Below are positions 22,349 through 34,216 of a stretch of DNA of 64,000 bases, piece after piece. The position numbers and the translations under genes were made by a program. The stretch comes from Suillus spraguei (taxonomy: Eukaryota; Basidiomycota; Agaricomycetes; Boletales; Suillaceae): NCBI GenBank assembly GCA_016800925.1, contig JABCPU010000001.1, positions 310,001-374,000 on the forward strand. Reading direction: 5' to 3'. Every line of letters starts with the position of its first letter. The stretch's first letter is position 1. Below the pieces are notes generated by a model. The model was not told the origin of the DNA, made no database searches, and saw only the letters and a program-made list of their open reading frames with translations.

Positions 22349-25300
22349 ATGTTCGAGTCGTCTGCACCAGCCTGTCGTCCTGACGGTTCGTTGAAAAGCG
22401 CTGAAGAGATGGAGTGGATACACGACCCAGATGATGACACTACCATCCTCCCTCCCCCTCCTCCATCCAAAGGCACTCTCAATTCATTCATTCGTCGTTC
22501 AGGCCGCGCTGTCAAGCCTACAGAGAAGATCCGGGAGACTGCCAGCAGTATCCCAGCCAAACGGTCAGCTGTAGGACCTCCTGCCCCCGCACCCAAGAAA
22601 GCACTCATGCGCACCAGGAATGAAGAGCATGACGACAACGACAGTGATGAATACAACGCCGAAGAAGAAGCCCCTCCACTTGAGGATTTTACAGATGATG
22701 AGGAAGACGATGAGAACGAGAACGAGGAAGCTTACCAAAAGACGAAGAAGCTTGGTGACCAGGATCGTGAAGACCGTAAATCCCTCAAGAAGGTCGAACG
22801 CAGTGCCGATTTGACCACGATCTTTACTTTCAAGAAAGATCGTGTTAACCCCCACACCCAGGAGTGTGAAAATGGGTGGTGGTGTGAGGTATGCAAGGCT
22901 AACAATGTTCCGCTTCACCAGTGCTTTTTTAAGGGGGTATTTCGACTCGACGCACGCACATTGCACGGAATCCCAAGTGCCATTACCCTATCTACAAGGA
23001 CCGCTGTGAACAACGGGGTCTCACGATGCACGATCGTGCAATCCCTCGTAACTGCAAAGCAGACGTGCCGCAGGCTACCTTGGACACCTCACTTACTCCC
23101 AAGATTCCTGCATTCACAAAGGCTGGACTCATGGATTATATTGTCGAACTCATTGTTGCCGAAGATGAGGTGAGCGACTCTCATTTTTGATATATTTTAA
23201 GACACTCATACGACATTATAGGCCTTTCAACTTGTAGATAAAGGACCCTTCCGCCGCCTACTTCAATATCTCCAGCCATCACTTTCAGACCGAGACATTC
23301 CCCACCGTACCAAAACTCGGGATGAAATACTCGAACGTGCAAAGCTGGCAGTCGAGCGCGTGAAAGAGAAGCTCAGCCATGTCGATAGCAAAATTTCCAT
23401 GACATTCGACTCTTGGACGTCTTTTCCTGGTCACCCTTTTCTGTCAATTACAGCGCATTACATAGATTCTCCAGCCGAAAACCCTCATGAGTGGGAACTC
23501 AAGGTGGAGCAGCTCGCGTTCGCACCCATTCACGGCAATCACAGCGGCGCGAACATCGGGAAGATTTTGATCGAGAACATCAACAAATACGACATCCGCA
23601 CGAAGCTCGGGTGGTTCACGGCTGATAACGCATCAAATAACGATACTGCCATTGAGATGGTCGTGACCTCTATTGACCCTTTCGGAGTGGAGTGGAAACC
23701 AATTGAGCATCGAGTACGGTAAGTTCGTTCATTAAGTACTGAAGTTGAGATTACTGATGAATATTCAGTTGTATGGAGCACGCACTCCACTTAGTTGCAA
23801 AACACTTCGTTGAAGAAGTGGCTCCTACACCGGCAAGCATCTTGCACAAGAAGGCAGCTCAAGCTGAAGACGAGGATGAGGATGGCGAGGAAAGTGTTGA
23901 ATTTGACGTTGGTGACACTATTGGCAAGGCGCTTGCATTTGTAGCGCAGGTAAGCTCTTTAATGATCTATCTGCTATTGTATAGTACTGACATGAGACCT
24001 TTGTTTAGGTCCGGAAGTCTCCTCAGGCTCGTGTCTTCCTTCAAAAGTGCTGCAAGGAGGTGAACGAGCCCCCATTGGAGCTTTTGAAATGGGTCCGCAC
24101 ACGTTGGGCATCTCTTTTTAATATGTTGGAGCGTTTTTTTAAATTGCGCAAAGTAAGTTGTCTACTACCGACTACATGAACACATTACTGACTTGATTAT
24201 TAGGGAGTAAACAGATTCATCCAGCTCGCTGATGACAGCGACGAGGTCCCAAATCTGAAGGGAAAATCATACGCGGATTTCAGGCTTTCAGCACACGAGT
24301 GGGCAGAGTTGGAGTTGATCCGTGAAGTCCTCCAGGTAAGTCATTTCTCTCTACCTTCTGCAATTATGCTTATGTGCTGCACACCGCACACCAAGGAGCC
24401 GGCAGATGCTCAACAGAGCTTCTCTGCCACACATGAACCAACCGTATGGAGAACCATTCCAGTGCTCGAATGTCTTCAAGACACTTTGCAAAACATGGCG
24501 AACGCGTCAAAATTTGCCCGTTTCTCAACGGCCATTGAAGCTGGTGTCACTAATCTCCGCAAGTGGTATAGTAAGACTGACGACACAGATGTATATTTCA
24601 TTTGTCTCGGTATGTATCTCGTATCTATTCTAATGCCTTTGAACATCATTGACCTTGTTGGTGTAGCGCTGGACCCCAACTACAAGGTCGCGTACGCAAA
24701 AGACAAATGGACCGCTCATTTTTTCAAACAAGGCATGCAATGCCTCGAGAGCACGGTACGTCGCTCATCACTCATTTCTGTCAATTGTATACTAATCTTA
24801 CATAGTTTGATATGTATCATCGCAGTAGTACTCCCTCGCAGGCTCCTGCAGAGCCGTCTGTTACTGCACCTCCCTCGCTTGCTCGCCAAGGCTCGTATGG
24901 CCATAATTGGATGCGAAGCTCTGTCAAATCGCGTGTCGTGAATGACGCAACCACACGAAGGCTTCGTCAAGAACTTGAGGACTATCTAGATGCACCGCTC
25001 GAGGACGTCAACAATGTGGTGGCTTGGTGGGGTGTACGTCTCGTTATTTTATTTGTATTGCTTTCATACTGACATGATTCAAAAAACTTTAAAGCACCAT
25101 TCTATACAATACCCAACTATTTCCCGCATTGCAAAGGACTACCTCGCCATTCAGGGATCAGCTGTTGCGTCTGAGAGAGCATTTTCGAGCGGCGGTGTTA
25201 CTGGGACCGTGCGTCGCAGCTGTTTGAAGCCAACAACATTCGAGGCTCTTCAATTGCTCAAGAGCGCATACCGCCAAGGTCACATCTCCGCAACAGCCCA

Positions 25301-25355
25301 GGCTGAATTCGCCGCTCCTTATGATAACCGCGTCGATGTCAATGAAGAGTTCTAG
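22349..25355 (+). CDS. hAT-family transposase with one frame break
   Basis: The first exon encodes an acidic, Pro-rich N-terminus and a BED-like zinc finger (WWCEVCK, continuing RRTHIARNPKCHYPIY). About eight introns of roughly 50-60 nt follow. The catalytic core is visible: MTFDSWTSFPGHPFLSITAH, then LGWFTADNASNNDTAI, then MEHALHLVAKHFVEE, then LLKWVRTRWASLFNMLERF. The C-terminal dimerisation domain is YPTISRIAKDYLAIQGSAV, then SERAFSSGG. It ends at the TAG at 25353-25355. The only defect found is a one-base frame shift at the G run 22933-22937, within the zinc finger; it could be a real deletion or a sequencing error. Start at ATG 22349 chosen because it opens the long first exon; an upstream non-coding exon is possible. 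Confidence 0.85.
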
Positions 25356-25590
25356 TAGCTATTCGTATTGTACATGTCATTTTCGTTTTGATTTTTTTTG
25401 CTAATTAAATCAACGGTTCGAGGGTTCGAACGCGTTCTGAACCTGAACTGAACCCTTGCGAACGCGTTCGAAGGCATCCGGTCCAGGGTTCGCCCATCTT
25501 GCTTGAACCTGACCACTGGTCGAGTTCGGGGTTCGCAGATATAGGGTGATGAACCTAACCGAACCGGACTTCGGCAGCACTACTTCAGCG

Positions 25591-26109
25591 ACATCTCAGG
25601 AGCACTATGACCACTTTTATCTTAACCGTTATGCGGACAAGGAGATGTATAATGCGTTGCATGAATCATTGGACACTGAGTATACTCTTTAGGATTAATC
25701 TTATGCCACTGTTCTTTCCAATAGCAACATCATTTGTAAACACAGTACTGTAGGCGCAATGATCTTGGTCCTCGATTAGATGCTTTTTGGATCGATAAGA
25801 TGACCAACTCGCTGATAAATCTCGCCTGAGTGCTAACGTGATAATCGGACTGACCAACCAATCACATCCCTCCATCGCTGCGAACGTAAGTGTTCGTAAC
25901 ATGCTTAGCGTAGGCGAGAGAAGCCTTCATTTCAGTGGTTTTGCAGATGCGCCCAATCCATCCAATATGCAATCGACTAAGCCCGAAGAGGAACTACATA
26001 AAACCTGCGGCAGCCTCACGAGTCACAACACTCAATATAATTAGTGTTTCGGATGCGTGTCTGAAGGTATGACTCACCATGTTAATATTGCGACAACAAT
26101 TTGGTTAAG
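25591..26109. other. Intergenic between hAT and tRNA-like array
   Basis: No coding frame supported. It includes what was the right flank of the hAT target site. Nothing else recognised. Confidence 0.5.
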
Positions 26110-27400
26110 ATGAAAACTATCCATCACTGACGAGTTTGTTGTGATTAGAAAAAAATGTTGTTATTGGCAGGTTTTGAACCTACAGAATCAAAGAGAAACA
26201 GAGTTTAAGTCTGTTGTAGCAACCACCAGGCTAGACCACTTACAGTGAACTTCCAAAGAAAGCATCCAGAGTGAATATCAAGGTGTGTTCCGATAAAAAC
26301 ATCGTCGTCGGCAGGTTTCAAGCCGGCAGTCTAAGAGAAACAGATTTTGATTCTGTTATAGCAACCACCAAGCTAGACCAGTTGCGGTGAATTTCTAAAG
26401 AAACTATCGACGAGTGAATATCAAGGTGCGTTCCGATAGAAAAAAGCTCGGCGTCAGCAGGTTTCGATCCTGCACAGTCCAAGAGAAACGGATTTTGATT
26501 ACGTTGTAGCAACCATCTGGCTAAGACCAGTTACGGTTCTAAAGAAACCATCTCTTAGTGAATGTCAAAGTGTATTCCGATAGAAAAAAAAACTTGTCAT
26601 CAGCAGGTTTAAAACCTGCACACTTCAAGATTTTCATTCTGTGGTAGGAACCACCAGGCTAGACCAGTTGCGATGAACTTCCAAAGAAACCATCCACAAG
26701 TGAATATCAAGGTGTTCCGATAGAAAAAAAAAGTAGTTGTCGGCAGGTTTCGAGCCCAAGAGAAACATATTTTGATTCTGTTGTGGCAACCACCTGGCTA
26801 AGACCAGTTACCATGAACTTCTAAAGAAACCATCCATGAACAAATGCCAAAGTGTGTTCCAATAGAAAAAAACCTTGTCGTCGGCAGGTTTCAAACCTGC
26901 AGTCTAAGAGAAACAGATTTTGATTCTGTTGGCGCAACCACCTGGCTAAGACCAGTTACGATGAACTTCTAGAGAAACTATCTATGAACGAATGCCAAAG
27001 TGTGTTCCAATGGAAAAAAATGTAGTTCAGCAGGTTTCCAACCTGTACAGTCCAAGAGAAACAGATTTTGATTCTGTTGTGGCAACCACCTGGCCAAGAC
27101 CTGTTACGATGGACTTCTAAAGAAACCGTCCGTGAATGAGTAAATGTCAAGGAGTGTTCCGACAGAAAAAACCTTGTCGCCGGCAGGTTCCAAACCTGCC
27201 CAGTGGAAGAGAAGCAGATTTTCATTCTGTTGTGGAAACCACCTAGCTAAGACCAGTTACGATGAACCTCTAAAGAAACAATCCATGAATGAATGCCAAG
27301 GTGTGTTACAATAGAAAAAAACTGTAGTTCAGCAGGTTTCGAACCTGCGTAGTTCAAACATATTTTGATTCTGTGGTAACCACACTGGCCAGGTTAAAGT
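26110..27400 (-). repeat. Tandem array of nine tRNA-Leu-like units
   Basis: Nine units of about 140-154 bp, read on the minus strand. The T-arm motif (on +, GCAGGTTT..AACCTGC type) begins near 26166, 26311, 26457, 26603, 26743, 26884, 27029, 27183 and 27331. Each unit in minus sense has an A-box-like TGGTCTAGCCTGG, an anticodon hairpin, a 14-nt variable region and a T-arm/B-box such as GCAGGTTTGAAACCTGC; in most units a run of T residues (possible Pol III stop) and a spacer of about 60 bp follow. In the best units the hairpin is ACAGA-ATCAAAA-TCTGT, giving anticodon CAA (Leu). One unit reads TAA and two read GAA. Acceptor-stem pairing is weak, so these may be pseudogenes or SINE-like monomers. 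Confidence 0.75.
26864..26968 (-). tRNA. tRNA-Leu(CAA)-like unit, best conserved of the array
   Basis: On the minus strand: D-arm-like CTGGTCTTAGCCAG, anticodon hairpin with a 5-bp stem and loop ATCAAAA (U33, anticodon CAA), T-arm with a 5-bp stem around TTTGAAA, then CGACGAC and a run of seven Ts (26866-26872 on + as A). The 5' acceptor strand pairs at only about five of seven positions. Called tRNA-like; function is unproven. Confidence 0.4.
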
Positions 27401-28311
27401 CTTGAACTCTTCCACTTGGCGACTCACGAGACTTCCCAAGTTGAAGACTTATGGGAACCAGAGCCCGAAAAAGATGACATGGACCATAAAGTTCGAGTCT
27501 GAACGTCTATGAGACAATACAATTGCCCCGACGAGGGACGAAGACTGAGATAATTCTAATTCACCATCATTAGCAGCAGGTTCAATATAATTAACATTAC
27601 TACTGAGTATACGCAGAGTTTCTAGAAACACAGAAGGCAATCAGCAGATACTAAAAAAACGAGGACAATGAGACGCTGTCACCACCTTGAAGGCCAGACA
27701 TGGAGGATTGGAGATGGGAGTCTCATCTTCCCATAAAACGGTGACCATGCAGCAATCCAGTTCATTCCAAACATAACATCACGACCTTGAACTCGACACC
27801 GGCAGTGAGAGTACGGCACTGGACTACTGAAGCCATGGGGATTTCAGCGAAACGCGAACTTGGCAGAGCGAACGAGCAATCGAAGAAGATGAGAGAAGAA
27901 TATGATTCAAGGTAAAAAGCAACACATGCAGGAAAACGACCGATTTGAATGAGGTCTCAGTCACCCAGTGGTAAAACACCATATAACATGGTAGTCACGG
28001 GTGTAAATAAATCTATATGATGCATTAGAATGGTCGCACAGTGTGTTCGGAGGCCAACGGAAGCATTTAACTTACTAGGAAAGTTATGAGAAGTGGGACT
28101 GCGAACTCAAAAAACGATGATCGGGTCACGAACGGTCAGAAGTGGAAGCCTCGGAAGGGGAGCACGGTGGTCTGGCTTTCCATATTGTGGCGTATGTGGC
28201 CTTGACAGGCTCAACCTCGAAACTACTACACAGTCTTCCAGCACCCACTTCTCTCATGTAATTCACGCCGGTGAAATCTCAAGCTGGTTGCATACAGAAC
28301 TTTAGTCCGTC
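27401..28311. other. Intergenic, nothing supported
   Basis: About 900 bp after the tRNA-like array with no supported gene, terminal repeat or RNA. Confidence 0.5.
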
Positions 28312-30433
28312 ATGACGGACTCCCGCACAACATATCAACAGGATCTCCTTGGTCACATCGAATATCGATCAGCCAAACCAATCAAAGCTTACGAAAATGA
28401 TCCATTGACAACACTGTCGTCAAACCAATAGAAACGATCATCAGGGCATCCTGTGATTTGGCTGAATTTTGCCAGTGTGTACGGGATGGCGTCGATAAAC
28501 AAGACTTGTACTCATCATTGGTGAGTACCCACTTTGTTAAGCTGGTCTTTGTTCATACCACGACATTTCATAGCAAGGCATATTTCGCATGATCGAGGGT
28601 GCAGAAGCAGAAACGACAGGATATAAACGAACACAGTTTCGACAGCTGCTATCAATGGCCGATCACGTCCCTGATGCTGAAAACATGCCCTTTCCCCTCG
28701 ATAAGACTGACTTCGTACTGGCTGAAGTACCGCCAACGTCGGGTCCCCTGACTCCCGCCATTGATGTAGGGAGTGACCGCGTCAAGTGGAGGCAGATTTC
28801 CGGGTTTATTGAAGTGAAACCTCACGTCCGGGAAGGTCCTAACGCGACAAAGTCCACATCTGTTAGACACATCGTGTCGCAGGGTGCTAATTATGCAAGG
28901 CTCATCATGGCCGCGCGGCCGTTCCAGCTCTATGTCCCGTGCGTGTTCATTTATGGCCGTAAATTCTCCCTTGGTTGGTATGACCGTAGAGGGGTTATTA
29001 TTTCCGATGACTATGACATCCTCGTCAATGTAATCCTTCAGCTTACGACATATTTGACTACCTATCAGCTCGGACACGACAGGTCGGCTTGCTTGCTTGA
29101 AGGACATGCGTACTACCAGTTGGAGTATCCCTCCTTCCTGGTCAGCATGGGTGCAGCTGGCGATACGCGTCTGTGGAGGACTGAGGGTCCCCCCATATGG
29201 TCTTCTTTGTCTTTACTAGGTCGCGGTACAGCCACGTGGCGAGCTGTATCAGTTGGGAACAGGTCAACGAACAAGGAAGTTGTTGTTATATTGAAAACCT
29301 TATGGAGGTCGCAAACTCGGGAAAGTGAATCCAACGTTTATGGGCATATCAAGACACCCTTGCCAGGCGTCGCTGAACTCAGTCTTGGTGACGATGTCTG
29401 TATTCCTATAGGAAGGGAGGCCCATACTTGTGTTACGATTGGCACCCTCCGTTTTCTCATTCTCGATGATAATACTGGCGTTCCTGATGATCCCGTTCTC
29501 CATCGTCTCGCGCTGAAAACTGTGGGACGCCCTTTGTGGGAAGCCGACACCACGAAAGACTTCATTTGAGGGACTCTCGCTGCACTTAAAGGTTCGGCAT
29601 CATTCAGTCAGCGCGCTTATGCCTATCCTGAATCCATTACATTTCTAGGACATCAAGGACTCGTTGAGCAAGGCATTCTCCATCGAGACATGAGTCCAGG
29701 CAATATCTTTATCGGCGGTCCAGATTGTGCTGAAGGTTGGGAGGGGTTTGTCGCAGATCTTGAATTTGCCTCAGTGACACAGCCAGAGACTGAAACCGTA
29801 GTCTCATTGCACTCCCTCACCCCCTCCGTGGGCCAGTTGAACACTAGAAGCGTCTTTCTGGAGGAAACTGTTCCGTCGAGTTCAAAGGCTCCTGGCGCAG
29901 AGATCACGGTACGCCTACTTTGCAACTTGCCTGCTTCCACTAAATATTATTTTCAGGGTACTGCTTTATTCATGGCCGAAGAACTTCTTTCCATGATGCT
30001 TCACCCGGACAAATCCAAGAAGAGAATTCGGCCGGCCCAAATCAGACGCGAGGTACACCATAACCTGGAGTCTTTCATTCTTGTTCTGTTCTATTCGGTA
30101 ATGAAACGCGGTCTGGAGCGCCGATTCTGGCACGAGGATCCAGAAGTTGAATATCAGATCTAAGAACTTTACCGTACTTTGTTCGGTGGTCATACCATTC
30201 GGCTCATCCGACAAGGACGGTCCTGCTTTCTCGATGAAAAGGATCCCCCTGTGTATCTTATGGACGCCCTGGACCTACCAACAGAACAACTGCTTTATGG
30301 CTGTTGGATGCTTTTGAAAATCCAGCGGTCCTCTTACTATCCTATCAAGGAAAGTAGAACGAAAGTTGATCAGGTGATGCGATGGTTGAGAAGTGCGGAG
30401 GAACCGAAGGTGATCACTTATGCGCAATTGTAA
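28312..30433 (+). pseudogene. FunK1-type fungal protein kinase, broken
   Basis: Family of expanded basidiomycete kinase-like proteins. An N-terminal exon (from about 28312) appears frame-shifted near 28420; the following segment (CVRDGVDKQDLYSSL) splices to QGIFRMIEG. The FunK1 N-terminal domain follows (ISGFIEVKPH, then FSLGWYDRRGVI), then kinase subdomains with ILHRDMSPGNIFI (catalytic loop, about 29675) and DLEFA in place of DFG. Two in-frame stops lie at TGA 29567-29569 and TAA 30161-30163; the frame is otherwise continuous on both sides. Introns at 29592-29648 (57 nt) and 29909-29956 (48 nt) are multiples of three. It ends at 30433 with EEPKVITYAQL. Confidence 0.8.
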
Positions 30434-30599
30434 AAAATTTATGACTTGGCGGTTTCAAATTTTAACTAGGATCGTTTATTTACCGTCAAAGAATAGAGGC
30501 CTTGTAAGTCCATGCGCTAGTATATATGGTGCAATTTTGCAATCTGGATGTGTGAACTTGACAAAGATATTTGAGCACGAAAATTAGATTTCTTGGTCG

Positions 30600-31019
30600 A
30601 TGTTTGTTTACCACGTAAATTATTTATTACAGGGTCGTCTGCGGGGTTCATCCTGGAAGAGCGGGAGTGAGGTCCGCTGGAACAAGATTATTACAGTAGG
30701 TGCTGCAATGCGAAGGTCAGGCCTCACACTAAGCGCAGATCCTTCCCCTCCAGCGCCACCCCGTCCATCGCTCCTCAAGCTCGCTTACTGTTGGCAGCTT
30801 TTGAAAATGCACCGGTCCACTGACTTTCCTGTCGATAAACTTACAGCAGAAGTTAATCAGGTGACACGATTGAAGAGATGCTCGGAGGAACCAAAGGTGA
30901 TCACTTATGTGCAGTTGTACGATATCTATGACCCGGCGGTTTCAAAAGTTAACCAGGCTAGTTTATCTTGTCGTCAAAGAATAGAGGACTTGTATGGCGT
31001 CTGCTGTCCGACGCCTTAG
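30600..31019 (+). pseudogene. Duplicated tail of the FunK1 kinase gene
   Basis: CWQLLKMHRSTDFPVDKL and EEPKVITYVQLYDIYD repeat the end of the kinase gene (CWMLLKIQRSSYYPIKES, EEPKVITYAQL). The similarity extends past the first copy's stop codon into non-coding DNA (shared GTCAAAGAATAGAGG). It is a tandem partial duplicate without a kinase core. Confidence 0.7.
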
Positions 31020-31286
31020 CCTTCGGACTGCCAGTCCGCAAGGATGCGACAACAAATTTCTGTGGAATGGCAGTGTATGAGTGATTGGCTTCATTGACGA
31101 TACTGTGACCGAGTCGTCCAAGGGCCGGCATTCTGTTGTTTATGCGATAAAACCAGCACCCACACGTACATTACATACTTAAACACGTCGAACTTGACCC
31201 CTAGTCCAGCCTCGCCATGGTTCCTCGCGAATCCAATAATTCATGTGCAGAACCTTGCTGGCAAAACGTCTACCCAGCACTATGGC

Positions 31287-31996
31287 TCTCTGTCCATGAA
31301 CCTAGTGAGCTCATCAACCTGTTTCTGAGTAAGGCGCAGATGATAACTGTCTGGTTGGTTGTCGAAGATGTATAGCACAAGGATGGCACCATCGACTGCA
31401 TTCCGCTGGAACTATCTGCCCGGGAGGCAGAATTGCATAAGCCATCGACAGCGATTGTGTGTGGAAGTTCTTTTTGAAGCTGCAACTGGGGTTTAATCTG
31501 GCGTTGGTTTCGGAATGGTCGGGATGTAGCTTGGCGAGGAAGGAACGAGCAGTCCCATAAAGCCACTTCTGAGATATGTCGTAACCGTACATCTGTGCAT
31601 TACGTTGCAGAGGTGGAAGGTTATATTGATACAGTGTCGCATGGACGGTTTGGTACGTCCAGAATTGCACTGTTTGTCTTGCTTGGCTTCACCAAGCTGC
31701 ACAAGAGCAATTGAGAGGTATATCAGCAGACAATACCTGGACACACAGGCATGCTATACATTGCTCCATCAAGGCTTTGTAATTGTTGAGAACTTGAGAC
31801 ATGTTCTATGCATAATGTTGGAACGTCGTGGCACTCCGAATTTACCAAAAAAACGAAACCTCGAAGTTTGAACGTACGCTGGTTCTGCGGCGTCAAGTTG
31901 ACGGAACGAGAGAAGGACATGAATGTGTGGATCTGAAACCGAAGTAATTTCATACTGCTTTTCATGACTGAAGGCAGAGACATCATTTGAAGTCAC
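31287..31996 (-). CDS. Unrecognised multi-exon gene, tentative
   Basis: Starting at MTSNDVSAFSHEKQYE (31996), plausible GT..AG introns join DPHIHVLLSFRQLDAAEPA to SQQLQSLDGAMYSMPVCP and then to VQFWTYQTVHATLYQYNLPP and MYGYDISQKWLYGTARSFLA. The last exon could be AVDGAILVLYIFDNQPDSYH, ending TRFMDREP at 31287, but the joint before it is unresolved. I recognise no family. Hydrophobic and helical patterns look protein-like, which is the main support. Confidence 0.35.
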
Positions 31997-32245
31997 ATGA
32001 TCTCGATCAAGTACTTATGTTGTAGCCCATACATTCTTCGTCGCCTCCCTTGTGTCGTATAAATGTATGCATACGTAGTCACCGGTCACCTTGTATACCC
32101 AAGTCACTCGATCGTAAACCAAGGTAAAATATACGTATACTTGCATTAAAACAACGATTTGGTTGAAGTTGTGTTTGTACATATTTGCCCGGACCTCGTG
32201 TACTATGCCGTAGATACTTTAATACGTATGTACTTCTACTCAGTC

Positions 32246-34216
32246 ATGCACCGTCTCCTCATATACTCGCTTTTTGTCTGCTCCAGCCTTGCTTTACAAT
32301 TTCCCTTTAGTATTCCTCTTTTTAAATCAAAAGACTCTCCCCACATAGAACAGGTTCACGTTTCTCCAAGAATAGCCATCATTGGCGCAGGCGCTGGAGG
32401 CTCGTCGGCTGCATTCTGGATATCTAAAGCAAAGGCAAGATTCGGAATTGATGTTGAAATTGATGTATATGAGCGTTCAGATTATATTGGAGGTCGTAAG
32501 TTTCTAGCTTCCTGTCTGTCGAGCAGTGCTTATCCTTATTGACCAATTCGTCTTGCAGGCAGCACCGTAGTATATCCTTACAATGATGATACATTAGCTC
32601 CGTTGGAACTAGGAGCTTCCATATTCGTCGATGCAAACAAGAATCTAATGAGAGCTTCCAAGGAATTCAACTTGACTCTCGCAGCCTTCGAAGATGAAGA
32701 TTCAGACACTGGTATTTGGGATGGCCAGAATTTCGTGCTTTTGGTGAGCTGCTTTTCATACAAAATTTCCCACAAAACTTTATGCGGCATCGCAGATGGA
32801 AAGCGGCAGCTATTGGAAAAGTTGGTGGGCAACCTTGAAGGTGTTATGGAGGTATGGCTACACCGCACCTGTTAGAACGAAAGCTATGTAAGTTTCTTCG
32901 CTCGTTTAATATTAACAGCGGGACTCACTAAGAACACAGTGTCCAGGCAATGATCGACCGTTTCCTCAGCTTGTACACCCCCGAGTCTCCTCGCTGGGAT
33001 GATATATCAATATTCTCAGAGAAGTTCCAGTGGGTGCCCAATAACCAAACCACCTTGGATTATTTGGAAGGTCATGGCGTTGCCCCGCTCTTTGCACGAG
33101 AGCTTGTTGAAGCAGCGACGCGTGTCAATTACGGGCAGGTGTGTCATATTTCAAATAGTTAATAGCAGTATCAGCCGACTGATGCTACATCAGAATGTGG
33201 ACAAGATCCACGCCCTTGGAGGCGCCGCTTCAATGGCAGCATCTGGTGCATCTGGTGTTGCAGCAGGAAATTTCCTCATATTTGAGCATTTTCTCGAGAA
33301 TTCGACAGCAAAGGTCTTTTTGAACACAAATGTTTGGAGTCTCTTTCTCTTCGATCTGTGTTTGGCCCACTGACAATATTCCAGGTCAAGGAAATTAAAC
33401 GTAAATCTGGGACGTCTTTGTGGACTGTCTACACATCGGCTGGTTCGCAGACGTATCAAGGAGTTATCCTTGCTGCGCCTTTCCACCAGACTGATATTAT
33501 CCTGCCGCCTGATCTGGCTGAACTCATCCCTCCGCAGCCATATGTGCCTTTGCACGTCACGTTGCTAACGACAAGATCCAAACACCCCAAACCGCAGTAC
33601 TTTGGCCTCTCCTCCAATGCTCAGGTACCAACAACAATTTTGTCTACCTACGAAGGCGCTCGAGCGGGTGGGGTGAAGTCCGAGTTTAATTCAATTACTT
33701 ACCACGGGAATGTCCGTAAGGTGGACGGAACGGCGGGAGACACAGTAACAGACCCTGAGTGGACCGTGAAAATTTTCTCCGAAGATCGTGTCACCGATGA
33801 ATGGCTTGAGACAGTCTTTGGGAATGTCGGTTGGGTATATAGAAAATTGGTAAATCATTATCGTCTACATGGGCAAGCTGGGATGCTAACGACGTGATCA
33901 GTGGCAGGCATACCCTGTGTTGTTTCCTACATCAGAGTTTCCTCCTGTCAGACTGGATGAAGGCTTTTACTATGTGAATGCTTTTGAGCCGTACGTTTGG
34001 AAATGACGCTGCTTATTTTTACTTTCATACTGACGTCAACCCCGGCCTAGGCTCATCTCGACTTTGGAAACCGAGACCATAGCCTCGCGTAACATTGTCG
34101 ATCTACTCTTGCATGAAGAATTTGGAACTGGTATCTGTGGCGCTCTGCTCTCGGGGATCGAGAACTCAACCCAAACCGCAACGTCAGCTGACTTTGTGCT
34201 CGGTTGGGATTGTTAG
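32246..34216 (+). CDS. Prenylcysteine oxidase (farnesylcysteine lyase family)
   Basis: FAD-dependent oxidase of the PCYOX1 type, which cleaves the thioether of prenylcysteine released from degraded prenylated proteins; it acts in a lumenal compartment. A signal peptide (MHRLLIYSLFVCSSLALQF) precedes an FAD-binding Rossmann motif (IAIIGAGAGGSSAAFW) and YERSDYIGGR. Later blocks match the family: LELGASIFVDANKNLM, WWATLKVLWRYGY, VEAATRVNYGQ, KIHALGGAASMAAS and, at the end, GFYYVNAFEPLISTLETET. About seven introns; one of 52 nt near 32742-32793 reads open without splicing but must be removed to reach the WRYGY block. The stop is at 34214-34216. An in-frame ATG at 32228 is an alternative start. 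Confidence 0.85.

Larger units (their letters stand above)
21782..25582 (+). mobile_element. hAT DNA transposon, 3.8 kb, nearly intact
   Basis: Terminal inverted repeats start TAGTGCTGCCG at 21782, mirrored by CGGCAGCACTA ending at 25582; about 20 bp match. The perfect 8-bp target duplication CTTCAGCG lies at 21774-21781 and 25583-25590. Both subterminal regions are crowded with GGTTCG/CGAACC motifs. It carries one multi-exon transposase gene. Its size, the 8-bp duplication and the hAT dimerisation domain agree on the superfamily. Confidence 0.95.

Noticed and set aside
22565..22966. Long minus-strand frame opposite the hAT transposase
   Set aside because: It is the shadow of the Glu/Asp-rich first exon; hydrophobic runs are the complement of acidic codons.
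26110..27400. CRISPR-like array
   Set aside because: The regular period and conserved blocks are explained by tRNA-like units; the spacers are similar to each other, and the genome is eukaryotic.
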